DNA of 64,000 bases from Herbaspirillum sp. Sphag64 (GTDB lineage: Bacteria > Pseudomonadota > Gammaproteobacteria > Burkholderiales > Burkholderiaceae_D): positions 1-64,000 of the forward strand of contig NZ_JACHYE010000016.1 in assembly GCF_014192645.1 (NCBI RefSeq). The letters run 5' to 3'. Shown piece after piece: positions 1 through 7,905 of this stretch (the stretch's first letter is position 1; each line of letters starts with the position of its first letter). The notes beneath the pieces are model-generated. The model did not search any database. It saw only the letters and a program-made list of their open reading frames with translations, and was not told the origin of the DNA. The translations under genes and the position numbers were made by a program.

Positions 1-94
1 AAGACCAAATTAAAAGGGCTGAGTCCTGTGCAATACAGAACTCAGCCTTTGGCTGCCTAGCAATTAAACCGTCCAACTTTATGGGGTCAGTTCA
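1..94. mobile_element. Terminal fragment of an IS3-family (IS150-type) insertion sequence
   Basis: Read on the minus strand from position 94, the sequence begins TGAACTGACCCC and continues through AAAGTTGGAC to position 71. This matches what I remember of IS150-group IS3 ends (TGxACTGxACCC...GTTGGAC). A strong hairpin at 17-47 lies inside it, as is common at the 3' end of such elements. No transposase is visible, because the element would extend left of the window. The inner boundary would be 94/95. A target duplication cannot be tested without the other end. The assignment rests on the end sequence alone. Confidence 0.55.
12..50 (-). terminator. Hairpin terminator downstream of the HipA-like gene
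   Basis: GGCTGAGT (17-24) pairs with ACTCAGCC (40-47), and an inner CTGT/ACAG pairing extends the stem. On the minus strand it is followed by CCCTTTTAATTT, a fair U-rich tail. It lies about 70 nt after the stop of the HipA-like gene. It sits inside the putative IS end, so it may instead be the element's own terminator. Confidence 0.5.
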
Positions 95-119
95 TCATGA
101 GCGGCATTTTTTACGCACC

Positions 120-1481
120 TCAAGCAAGCCGTGACAGCTTGCTTTCGGCTTGAGCAATATGTTGCTGAAGGCTGGCAATACAGCGCTGAAAATCAGCAGA
201 AAAACGCACTTCCGCTTCAATCCTCAGAAGAAAGTCTTTGGCCAGTGCCAATCCCTTGTGCCAGTTTGACGTTGATACGGCAGCACGCAGATTGATCGTC
301 ATCAATTGATCCGGCAAGGCACCGCTGGCGCGCGGCGCAAAACCCATCGGCAACATGTCATAGGCTGGTGCCAGCCTATACGGGCGACCTTCCTCCGTGG
401 TAAATGAAAGATTACCGTGATGCATGTCGGTGTTGCCAATCAAACTGCCAAACGCGTACAGCAATGCGACACCCTCGGCACACTCCGAATTGAGTTGACC
501 ATCCTTGACCAGACGTTGTGTGATCTCCGGCCAGGGCGCACTGGCATTGCCGACAAACTCAGCCTCCACTGCCGCCAGAGAAAACAGACCGCGTCGTCCC
601 AGCACACCAACCCGGTCGAAGCGCTCGACTTCCAGAAAACGCTGTCCATCGTGATCAACAATACTGGTGCGCGCCGCAGCGACTCCGCCCTCTCTCAATG
701 TCGTCAAGGCATGATGTTCGGCCAGCAGCAAATCCCGCCAGCGCTGGCTAACCGGATTTGCAGCCGCATGCGCATCAGACTCCGGCTGACTGAACTTGAC
801 CAGAACGTGACGTGGCCCCTCGCTGCTATCGACAAAAGCAACGAACTTGGGCTGCTCGCCACCGGCCGATGACCCCGGCAGCTCGCCGCTGCTGGCCTGG
901 AGAGCCATATGTACATACACCTCTGCCCGTGCACTGTTAGCAATGGGCGCTGGCAAGGACATATCGAGGAAGCGCTCTCGCCCCAGCTCACCGAGGAGCA
1001 GATTGCCAACAGCATCGTGACCATGCGCCACCATTGCACGCAGAATATGCGTGTCATTCCATTCAGAGAGCTGCTTCGGCAAACCCAGCGTTGCTGCATG
1101 ACGAGATACATAGGCGCGCCCCAAAAAACCCTGCGGCCGCATATCCAGCAGCCACCACGGCAAGCTGTGACTATGCAGTGTCCGGCCATCCTCCTGCTGC
1201 ATCACGAAGCCCTCAGGACAGACCGGCATCAGTATCCCCAGCCTGGACAGACGACCATCAATGGCGACCCGATAGATAACGATGTCGCCAATACCGCGAT
1301 GCTGATCACGCAAGGCATATTGAATAGATCTTGCTGCACCAATACGCACCAGCTCATTACCCATGGCAGTGATAGTGCGAGAGAGCGTTGGCTGACTAAT
1401 TCCAATCTTTTCAATGAGTTGGCGTGCACCTAGCGGCTCTCTACCGAGATGTAAACGGACCTGATCGACATAATCAGTCAT
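120..1481 (-). CDS. yjjJ: HipA-family serine/threonine kinase with fused N-terminal HTH (YjjJ type)
   Basis: The 453-aa protein has an N-terminal winged-helix/HTH-like stretch (about residues 15-60, IGISQPTLSRTITAMG) followed by a HipA kinase fold. Visible kinase signatures are the P-loop-like SSAGGEQPKF (204-213), a candidate ATP-binding lysine in VLVKFS (K229), the catalytic loop GNTDMHHGNLSF (349-360, D352) and AYDMLPM (373-379, D375) as the metal-binding motif. In HipA the P-loop serine is autophosphorylated and the targets are aminoacyl-tRNA synthetases; whether this protein behaves that way is inference. There is no separate HipB gene on either side, and the fused HTH may replace it, as in E. 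coli YjjJ. No clear ribosome binding site precedes the ATG at 1481. Confidence 0.85.
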   Translation of the reverse strand: MTDYVDQVRLHLGREPLGARQLIEKIGISQPTLSRTITAMGNELVRIGAARSIQYALRDQHRGIGDIVIYRVAIDGRLSRLGILMPVCPEGFVMQQEDGRTLHSHSLPWWLLDMRPQGFLGRAYVSRHAATLGLPKQLSEWNDTHILRAMVAHGHDAVGNLLLGELGRERFLDMSLPAPIANSARAEVYVHMALQASSGELPGSSAGGEQPKFVAFVDSSEGPRHVLVKFSQPESDAHAAANPVSQRWRDLLLAEHHALTTLREGGVAAARTSIVDHDGQRFLEVERFDRVGVLGRRGLFSLAAVEAEFVGNASAPWPEITQRLVKDGQLNSECAEGVALLYAFGSLIGNTDMHHGNLSFTTEEGRPYRLAPAYDMLPMGFAPRASGALPDQLMTINLRAAVSTSNWHKGLALAKDFLLRIEAEVRFSADFQRCIASLQQHIAQAESKLSRLA

Positions 1482-1486
1482 GACAA

Positions 1487-1522
1487 GAATGGATTTTTGA
1501 ATAGATTATTGAATGGATTATA
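1487..1522 (-). promoter_or_regulatory. Three tandem 12-bp repeats over the yjjJ promoter
   Basis: On the plus strand three adjoining units read GAATGGATTTTT (1487-1498), GAATAGATTATT (1499-1510) and GAATGGATTATA (1511-1522). The last unit, on the minus strand, contains TATAAT (1517-1522), a perfect -10 hexamer. A degenerate inverted copy follows at about 1531-1544. The array ends 5 bp before the yjjJ start codon. It looks like an operator, plausibly bound by the HTH of YjjJ itself; that part is inference. Confidence 0.55.
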
Positions 1523-1577
1523 GGATAAATATTCAAAACCATCCAGAAACCTGCATAAAATCGGCGTGCTTACTACT

Positions 1578-2417
1578 TCATGTCTTTTCAGCAATTTTTC
1601 TCAAGACAAATCCTGCAGCGACCAGACCGAATGAAGCAGTCACCACCATCGCCGAACCAAAGCCGGCGCAATTGAGTCCAGTGACACCGGCATCTTGCCG
1701 GTAGCCATCAGCATTAACACCATCCAGACCATCGGCAGCATCTTCGGTATCGATTTCGCAAGTCTCGCCTTCCGGAAAGCGCAATGGTTCGGTTGAGAAG
1801 ACCGCATCGATACCAAATTTGGTCTTGGTACCTCGCGGGAAGCGATGCCAGGCGCGCAGACGCTTGCGCACTTTCGCCAGCAACGGTTCCTGCTCGGTAC
1901 GACATAGATCGCGGATCTCGATTTTAGTCGGGTCAATCTGTCCACCAGCGCCACCGATCGTCACCAGCGGCACCTGATGTTCGCGACAATAGGCAATCAA
2001 CGCCACCTTGGCACGTACATTATCGATGGCATCAATCACGTAGTCGAAGCGGCTCGTACCGATCATCTCAGCGACATTGTCGGGCGTCAGAAAGTCCTCA
2101 ACTTCGGTGACTTCGCAGGTCGGATTGATTTGCCGGATACGCTCATGCAACGCCGTGACCTTGGCTTTACCCAAGGTATCAGTCAAGGCGTGAATCTGCC
2201 GATTAACATTAGACTCCGCCAGATTGTCGAGATCGATCATGGTGAGCTTGCCAATGGCACTACGCGCCAGCGCCTCGACGATCCAGGAGCCAACACCGCC
2301 GACACCGACCACACAAACATGCGCCTGGCGAAAGCGCGCCAGCCCGGCTGCACCATACAGGCGCGCAATACCGCCAAAGCGGCGTTCAAAGTCAATCTCG
2401 TCGGATGTAGTGGTCAT
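1578..2417 (-). CDS. tcdA: tRNA threonylcarbamoyladenosine dehydratase
   Basis: This 279-aa member of the ThiF/E1-like family converts t6A37 in ANN-decoding tRNAs to the cyclic form ct6A using ATP. The N-terminus carries the family start DEIDFERRFGGIARLYG and the nucleotide-binding GVGGVGSW loop. DLDNLAESNVNRQ supplies the conserved Asp/Arg of the adenylation site, and the C-terminus has a hydrophobic helix (AMVVTASFGLVAAGF). I place the start at ATG 2417; ATG 2423 is the alternative. Any longer reading would run through the secF terminator at 2441-2468. The E. coli protein is about 268 aa, so length agrees. Confidence 0.88.
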   Translation of the reverse strand: MTTTSDEIDFERRFGGIARLYGAAGLARFRQAHVCVVGVGGVGSWIVEALARSAIGKLTMIDLDNLAESNVNRQIHALTDTLGKAKVTALHERIRQINPTCEVTEVEDFLTPDNVAEMIGTSRFDYVIDAIDNVRAKVALIAYCREHQVPLVTIGGAGGQIDPTKIEIRDLCRTEQEPLLAKVRKRLRAWHRFPRGTKTKFGIDAVFSTEPLRFPEGETCEIDTEDAADGLDGVNADGYRQDAGVTGLNCAGFGSAMVVTASFGLVAAGFVLRKIAEKT

Positions 2418-2434
2418 GATCATTATCGGAACAA

Positions 2435-2468
2435 AGTAAAACAGGCTGTTTCCGAAGAAACAGCCTGT
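2435..2468 (-). terminator. Rho-independent terminator of the sec operon
   Basis: A perfect 12-bp stem, ACAGGCTGTTTC (2441-2452) with GAAACAGCCTGT (2457-2468), closes a C(UUCG)G tetraloop on the minus strand. It is followed by TTTTACTTTG. It lies 28 nt after the secF stop and before the tcdA start, ending yajC-secD-secF transcription. Confidence 0.92.
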
Positions 2469-2496
2469 GAGGGTCATCCAGATTCGTTGCAAGTGC

Positions 2497-3441
2497 TTAG
2501 ACTACTGCACCGTCAGTGTCATCCTTGGGCTTGACCGGCTTGATCAGGTCTTCGCGCTTGACGCCCAGCCACATGGCAATGGCTGCCGCAACGAACACCG
2601 AGGAATAGATACCGAACAAGATACCAATGGTCAGCGCAACGGCAAAGTAATGCAGTGTCGGACCGCCAAAAATCAACATCGACAACACCATCATTTCAGT
2701 ACTGCCGTGGGTGATGATGGTACGCGAGATAGTGCTGGTGATTGCATGATTCAATACTTCTGGCGGACTCAGCTTGCCGAAGCGACGGTCACGGAAGGCT
2801 TCACGCACCCGGTCAAACACCACCACCGATTCGTTGACCGAATAACCCAGCACCGCCAGCACCGCCGCCAGCACTGTGAGCGAGAATTCCCACTGAAAGA
2901 AAGCAAAGAACCCGAGAATGATCACCACGTCATGCAAGTTAGCGATCACGGCTGCGACAGCAAACTTCCATTCGAATCGGAAAGCCAGATAGATCACGAT
3001 ACCGATGACCACCATGGCCAAGGCCATGAGACCATCATGGGCCAGCTCATCACCGACCTGCGGACCGACAAACTCAACTCGTTGCAGCCTCACGTCCGGG
3101 TCATCACTCTTGAGGGCGTTGAGCACCTGTTCGCTTTGCTGGGTCGCATTCACACCGCGTTGCGCCGGCAGACGAATCATCACGTCCTGCGCCGTACCAA
3201 AGCTCTGTACCTGGGTATCGGTGAAACCGAGACCTTCAACTGCCTTGCGCACGTTATCGAGGTTGGCCGGCTTGGAGTACGCGACTTCCATCACGGTGCC
3301 ACCGGTGAATTCAATCGACAGATGCAAACCCTTGGTGAACAGGAAGAACACCGCCAGCACAAATGTCAGCGCCGAGATGATATTGAATATCAACGCGTGG
3401 CGCATGAAGGGAATATCTTTTTTAATCCGGAAAAATTCCAT
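2497..3441 (-). CDS. secF: Protein translocase subunit SecF
   Basis: SecF is the inner-membrane partner of SecD and uses the proton-motive force to help pull preproteins through SecYEG. The 314-aa sequence has a first transmembrane helix (about 15-37) and the periplasmic SIEFTGGT motif shortly after it. A large soluble loop follows, then five further membrane helices containing VNESVVVFDRVRE and ITHGSTEMMVLSMLIFGG, typical of the SecD/F RND family. It lies 71 bp downstream of secD in the same orientation and is last in yajC-secD-secF, followed by a strong terminator. Confidence 0.97.
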   Translation of the reverse strand: MEFFRIKKDIPFMRHALIFNIISALTFVLAVFFLFTKGLHLSIEFTGGTVMEVAYSKPANLDNVRKAVEGLGFTDTQVQSFGTAQDVMIRLPAQRGVNATQQSEQVLNALKSDDPDVRLQRVEFVGPQVGDELAHDGLMALAMVVIGIVIYLAFRFEWKFAVAAVIANLHDVVIILGFFAFFQWEFSLTVLAAVLAVLGYSVNESVVVFDRVREAFRDRRFGKLSPPEVLNHAITSTISRTIITHGSTEMMVLSMLIFGGPTLHYFAVALTIGILFGIYSSVFVAAAIAMWLGVKREDLIKPVKPKDDTDGAVV

Positions 3442-3512
3442 CGCTTACCTTTCTGTACGACATCTGTCAGCCAAAGCGACAGATGCCTGAAATCGTTTTG
3501 CCTGCAGCAGTC

Positions 3513-5423
3513 TTATTTGCCCTTGCCAGCCTTGGTCACTTCGTTCTTGGCCGGGGTTGCGTTATCGGCAGCACCCTTCCAGATCTGACCAATCGCCAGA
3601 CTGCTCAACTTCTTCTTGCGGCCGTACCAGAGGTTAACCACGCCACGCGAGAAGAACACGGCAGAGAACATTGACGTCAGAATACCCAGGCAGTGCACCA
3701 CGGCAAAGCCGCGGATTGCGCCGGAACCAAAGATCAGCAATGCCAGACCGGCGATCAGCGTGGTCACGTTGGAGTCCACAATGGTTGCCCATGCACGCTC
3801 AAAACCGACTGCAATCGCTGCCTGCGGTGAATTGCCGTTGCGCAGCTCTTCGCGAATCCGTTCGTTGATAAGCACGTTGGAGTCAATCGCCATCCCCAAT
3901 GCCAGTGCAATCGCCGCGATACCGGGTAGAGTCAGCGTGGCCTGCATGGTCGACAGCACAGCGATCAGCAGCAGCACGTTGACCGACAGCGCCAGCGCGC
4001 TGAACAAGCCAAACAATTGGTAATAAACGATCATGAAGACGGCCATCGCCGCAAAACCGTACAGTGTCGCGTCAAAGCCCTTGCGAATATTCTCGGCGCC
4101 GAGTTGTGGGCCGATAGTACGTTCTTCGATGATTTCCATCGGCGCTGCCAGCGAACCTGCACGCAGCAACAAGGCCAGATCGCTCGCCGCTTCGGCCGAA
4201 CCCATACCGGTGATCTGGAAGCGCGAGCCCAGTTCGTCACGGATGGTCGCCACGGTCAGCACTTCGCCCTTGCCTTTTTCAAACAGGACAATGGCCATTG
4301 CCTTGCCAATCTTGTCGCGTGTGGCATCACGCATCTTGCGACCACCATCGCCGTTGAGATCGATGCTCACGGAAGGCTGATGGTTCTGGTCGAAGCTGGC
4401 CGACGCATTGGAGATATAGTCACCTGTGATGACAGGATCCTTGTACAACACCACCGGCGCGCTCTTGCCGACCTTGAACAGTTCCGAACCAAATGGCACG
4501 GCGGCAGTTCCTTCGGTACCACGGACAACCGATTCATCGACCATACGCACTTCCAGCGTAGCGGTACGACCAATGATGTCCTTGGCGCGCGAGACGTCTT
4601 GTACGCCTGGCAACTGCACCACGATACGGTCAGCACCCTGACGCTGGATGATCGGCTCGGCTACGCCAAGTTCGTTGACGCGCTTGGAGAGTGTCGAAAT
4701 ATTCTGTTTGACGCCATCTTCCAGTGTTTGCTTGAGCGACTCTGGACGTAGCGTTGCAATGAGCTGCAAGGCATCATCGCTACCAGCCTGCTGCAAGGAC
4801 AACTCTGCCAGCTGCGACGCCAGTGCATCGCGTGCCTGACCCAGCGTTGCAGCGTCGTGGAACAGGATCACGATCTTGTCACCATCACGGTTGATACCGT
4901 TGTGACGAATATTCTTGTCGCGCAAAATGCTGCGCACGCTCGATTGCAAACCTTGCAGGCGCTTGTTCAGCACAGCCTGTGTGTCAACTTGCATCAGAAA
5001 GTGCACACCGCCGCGCAAGTCCAGCCCAAGATACATCGGGAAGGCATGCAGGCTTTGCAGCCAGCCCGGTGTATTGGGCAAGAGATTGAAGGCCACCACA
5101 TAGGTCGGATCAGTGGCATCCGGATTCAGGCCGCTTTCGAGCAGCGTCTTGGCCTTGAACTGGATATCGGTATTGGCAAAGCGGGCACGTACCGACGGCT
5201 GAATACCGCTGTTGTCAAATATGATGCTCTCTGGCGCGATACCGCCTTGTTGCAGCAATTGCTGCACGCGCTCGGCAATGGCGCTATCAACCTTGACGGT
5301 GGACTTGGCGCTGCTGATCTGCACGGCAGGCGATTCGCCAAAGAAGTTGGGCAGCGTGTAGAGCGTGCCAAACAACAGGGCTATGACGATTAGGGCGTAC
5401 TTCCAGAGAGGATAACGATTCAT
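3513..5423 (-). CDS. secD: Protein translocase subunit SecD
   Basis: SecD forms the SecDF complex with SecF in the inner membrane and supports late stages of Sec-dependent export. The 636-aa protein starts MNRYPLWKYALIVIALLFG with one membrane helix. It then has the large periplasmic region (LGLDLRGGVHFLMQVD is a family signature) and a C-terminal bundle of helices with GMAIDSNVLINERIREE. It is slightly longer than E. coli SecD (615 aa). The intergenic space to yajC upstream is 179 bp and carries hairpins, so secD may also have its own signals. Confidence 0.97.
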   Translation of the reverse strand: MNRYPLWKYALIVIALLFGTLYTLPNFFGESPAVQISSAKSTVKVDSAIAERVQQLLQQGGIAPESIIFDNSGIQPSVRARFANTDIQFKAKTLLESGLNPDATDPTYVVAFNLLPNTPGWLQSLHAFPMYLGLDLRGGVHFLMQVDTQAVLNKRLQGLQSSVRSILRDKNIRHNGINRDGDKIVILFHDAATLGQARDALASQLAELSLQQAGSDDALQLIATLRPESLKQTLEDGVKQNISTLSKRVNELGVAEPIIQRQGADRIVVQLPGVQDVSRAKDIIGRTATLEVRMVDESVVRGTEGTAAVPFGSELFKVGKSAPVVLYKDPVITGDYISNASASFDQNHQPSVSIDLNGDGGRKMRDATRDKIGKAMAIVLFEKGKGEVLTVATIRDELGSRFQITGMGSAEAASDLALLLRAGSLAAPMEIIEERTIGPQLGAENIRKGFDATLYGFAAMAVFMIVYYQLFGLFSALALSVNVLLLIAVLSTMQATLTLPGIAAIALALGMAIDSNVLINERIREELRNGNSPQAAIAVGFERAWATIVDSNVTTLIAGLALLIFGSGAIRGFAVVHCLGILTSMFSAVFFSRGVVNLWYGRKKKLSSLAIGQIWKGAADNATPAKNEVTKAGKGK

Positions 5424-5493
5424 ATTGATTCAGCGTTGAGGATGGAGTCCGGTAGACGACATGGGAACACATCGGGGCAAATCAGGGTACACA

Positions 5494-5563
5494 GGAGACA
5501 CACGCCTCCTGGGCGATGATACATAAAGCAAGAACGCATCCGCCCCATACGGAAGCGGATGCG
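5494..5563 (-). other. Hairpins between yajC and secD
   Basis: CGCATCCGC (5535-5543) pairs with GCGGATGCG (5555-5563), and CAGGAG/CTCCTG forms a second stem at about 5494-5513. Neither has a clear U-run on the minus strand. They could slow or process the yajC-secD transcript; no regulatory role is proven. Confidence 0.35.
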
Positions 5564-5602
5564 CTCATGTCAGTCGGGGTGAACCGACCTGACCTTGACC
5601 AA

Positions 5603-5938
5603 TTACAGGCCCTTGAGCGTGCCCTTTGGCAGCAGCGTGGCAATCGCCGACTTTTGCACGACGACTTCATTGCCTTCCGAGAATTCAACAGTGATGTAGG
5701 CGTCAGTCACCTTGACGACCTTACCCAGCATACCGCCGGAAGTAACGACTTCATCGCCCTTGGCCAAGGCATCCATCATCGCCTTTTGTTCTTTTTGACG
5801 TTTCATCTGGGGACGAATCATCAGGAAATAGAGCACCACGAACATCAGGATGATCGGCAGGAAGCTGCCCAGATTACCCAGCAAGCCTGCAGGACCAGCT
5901 GCACCAGTGGTTTGTGCAATTGCATCGGAAATAAACAC
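5603..5938 (-). CDS. yajC: Sec translocon accessory protein YajC (GTG start)
   Basis: YajC is a small single-pass membrane protein that associates with SecDF. The 111-aa protein has the signature membrane helix FLPIILMFVVLYFLMIRPQMKRQKEQKAM. A cytosolic domain with GDEVVTSGGMLGKV follows. The start is decided by the ribosome binding site: TTGGAG lies 6 nt before GTG 5938, giving MFISDAIAQTTG, the usual family N-terminus. An in-frame TTG at 5950 is part of that binding site and is unlikely to be used. It is first in yajC-secD-secF. Confidence 0.93.
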   Translation of the reverse strand: MFISDAIAQTTGAAGPAGLLGNLGSFLPIILMFVVLYFLMIRPQMKRQKEQKAMMDALAKGDEVVTSGGMLGKVVKVTDAYITVEFSEGNEVVVQKSAIATLLPKGTLKGL

Positions 5939-6165
5939 GTGTCGCTCCAAAATGGTTGTTTAAAAAATTAGCCACGCATTTTAGCATTGGCGGGGCGCTT
6001 ATCCCTATTTCCGCGAAACCGGATCATCAGCCAGGAAACAAGGTCTGGCCAAAAGCCCATGCCCGGTGGAAATTTTTAGGGCAAACATGGCCAATATCGG
6101 GGCAGCGCGCTACATTAACAAGCGCAGGCAACACCATAAAAACAGATCAGGAGACCCGTCTTATC

Positions 6166-7815
6166 ATGCTGTCAACAATTGCCGATTCCTATGCCGCACT
6201 ACAGACGAATTTCCACTGGAATATTCCGACCCAGTACAACATCGGCATCGATGTCTGCGACAAATGGGCACTGCGTGAGCCTCAGCGCCTGGCGTTGATC
6301 CATGTCAGCGCAGATGGTAGCCGCCGCGATTACAGCTTTGCCGAGATCAAGGAACAGTCGGATCGCTTGGGTACGTTGTTGCGTAGCCTTGATGTACAAC
6401 CGGGAGAGCGCATCGGAATCCTGTTGCCGCAGGCACCGGAAACTGCCATTGCCCATGTGGCCGCCTATAAAATAGGCGCCATTGCGATCCCTCTGTTCGC
6501 CCTGTTTGGCGTGGAAGCACTGGAATATCGGCTGCGCGATAGTGGCACCCGGGTCGTCATCACCAATAACAGCGGCGCTGCCAAACTGGCACAAATCCGC
6601 GAGCGTCTGCCAGCACTGCGGGCAATCCTGAACATGGACGGTGCAGCACCGGGCACGCTGGACCTGCATCAAGCGCTTGCGCGCAGCAGCAGTGACCTGA
6701 GCCCAGTTAATACCCGCGCTGATGATCCGGCCGTCATCATCTACACATCCGGCACCACCGGCCAGCCCAAGGGCGCCTTGCACGCGCACCGCGTCTTGCT
6801 GGGACACCTGCCCGGGGTTGAAATGTCGCACAACCTGTTCCCGCAGGAAGCGGATCGCATCTGGACCCCTGCCGACTGGGCATGGATTGGCGGCTTGCTG
6901 GATGTCTTGTTGCCGGCCTGGCATCACGGCGTCGCCGTGGTTGCCCATCGTTTCGAAAAATTTACCGGGGAAGCTGCCTTTCAGTTATTGCAAGACTACG
7001 GTATTCGCAACAGCTTTCTGCCGCCAACGGCGCTCAAGATGATGCGCACGGTGCGCGATCCACAAACACGCTGGAAGTTTCAACTGCGGTCAGTCGCCAG
7101 TGGTGGAGAATCGTTGGGAATGGAATTACTCGATTGGGGACGGCAGACCTTTGGCCTGACCATCAATGAATTTTATGGTCAGACCGAATGCAACATGACG
7201 GTGTCATCCTGTGCCGCCATCATGACGTGCCAACCCGGCGCTATTGGCCGTGCAGCGATCGGTCATGAGATCGCGATTGTGGATACGCAAGGACAACCTG
7301 TGCCCCACGGCAGTGACGGCAATATTGCCGTGCGACGCCCGGATCCGGTCATGTTCCTCGGCTACTGGAACAATCCCCAGGCCACTGCCGACAAATTTGT
7401 CGGCGACTGGCTGCTCACCGGCGATACCGGCCGCATGGACGAAACTGGTTATATCCGCTTCGTGGGGCGCGACGACGATGTCATCACCTCCGCAGGCTAC
7501 CGTATCGGTCCCGGCGAAATTGAAGACAATATTCTGCAGCACGCCGCGGTCAGAATGGTTGCCGTGATCGGAGCACCGGATCCACAGCGCACCGAAATCG
7601 TGGTCGCTATCGTAGTCCTCAACGACGGCTATCGTGGAGACGATGCGCTCAAGCGGGAGTTGCAGGAGCACGTCAAGTTACGTCTGGCCGCGCATGAATA
7701 TCCGCGTGAAATCTACTTTGTGGATGACTTACCAATGACCACAACCGGAAAAGTGATTCGCCGTACGCTACGCGATCAGGTCCAGCAGTGGCGCGCCCAG
7801 TCTCAGACCGTCTGA
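6166..7815 (+). CDS. Acyl-CoA synthetase (AMP-forming, medium-chain/ACSM-like)
   Basis: The enzyme would activate a carboxylic acid with ATP to an acyl-adenylate and then to the CoA thioester in the cytosol. The 549-aa sequence shows the AMP-binding signature IYTSGTTGQPKGALHAHR. It also has NEFYGQTECN, the hinge LTGDTGRMDETGYIRFVGRDDDVITSAGYR (in part) and the C-terminal catalytic lysine in TTTGKVIRRTLR. ATG 6166 is chosen because AGGAG lies about 12 nt upstream and the protein begins there as relatives do; an upstream in-frame extension to 5956 is not supported. The substrate cannot be read from the sequence; acetate, propionate or medium-chain and aromatic acids are possible. It is divergent from yajC. 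Confidence 0.85.
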   Translation: MLSTIADSYAALQTNFHWNIPTQYNIGIDVCDKWALREPQRLALIHVSADGSRRDYSFAEIKEQSDRLGTLLRSLDVQPGERIGILLPQAPETAIAHVAAYKIGAIAIPLFALFGVEALEYRLRDSGTRVVITNNSGAAKLAQIRERLPALRAILNMDGAAPGTLDLHQALARSSSDLSPVNTRADDPAVIIYTSGTTGQPKGALHAHRVLLGHLPGVEMSHNLFPQEADRIWTPADWAWIGGLLDVLLPAWHHGVAVVAHRFEKFTGEAAFQLLQDYGIRNSFLPPTALKMMRTVRDPQTRWKFQLRSVASGGESLGMELLDWGRQTFGLTINEFYGQTECNMTVSSCAAIMTCQPGAIGRAAIGHEIAIVDTQGQPVPHGSDGNIAVRRPDPVMFLGYWNNPQATADKFVGDWLLTGDTGRMDETGYIRFVGRDDDVITSAGYRIGPGEIEDNILQHAAVRMVAVIGAPDPQRTEIVVAIVVLNDGYRGDDALKRELQEHVKLRLAAHEYPREIYFVDDLPMTTTGKVIRRTLRDQVQQWRAQSQTV

Positions 7816-7848
7816 AAAAAGCCTCCGATGACAAACGCCACCGGAGGC
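7815..7848 (-). terminator. Terminator of the porin gene
   Basis: GCCTCCG (7821-7827) pairs with CGGAGGC (7842-7848). On the minus strand the stem is followed by six T residues (7815-7820). It lies about 58 nt after the porin stop and directly after the plus-strand acyl-CoA synthetase, so it may also help terminate that convergent gene. Confidence 0.8.
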
Positions 7849-7905
7849 AAGCTCAGGACAGAGCATCAACGTAAGTGACTTGCCAGCGCCTTGATGGGCC
7901 AGAGT

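Noticed and set aside
2467..3588. 373-codon frame antisense to secF
   Set aside because: It is a shadow of secF with low-complexity, His-rich composition and runs through the secF terminator.
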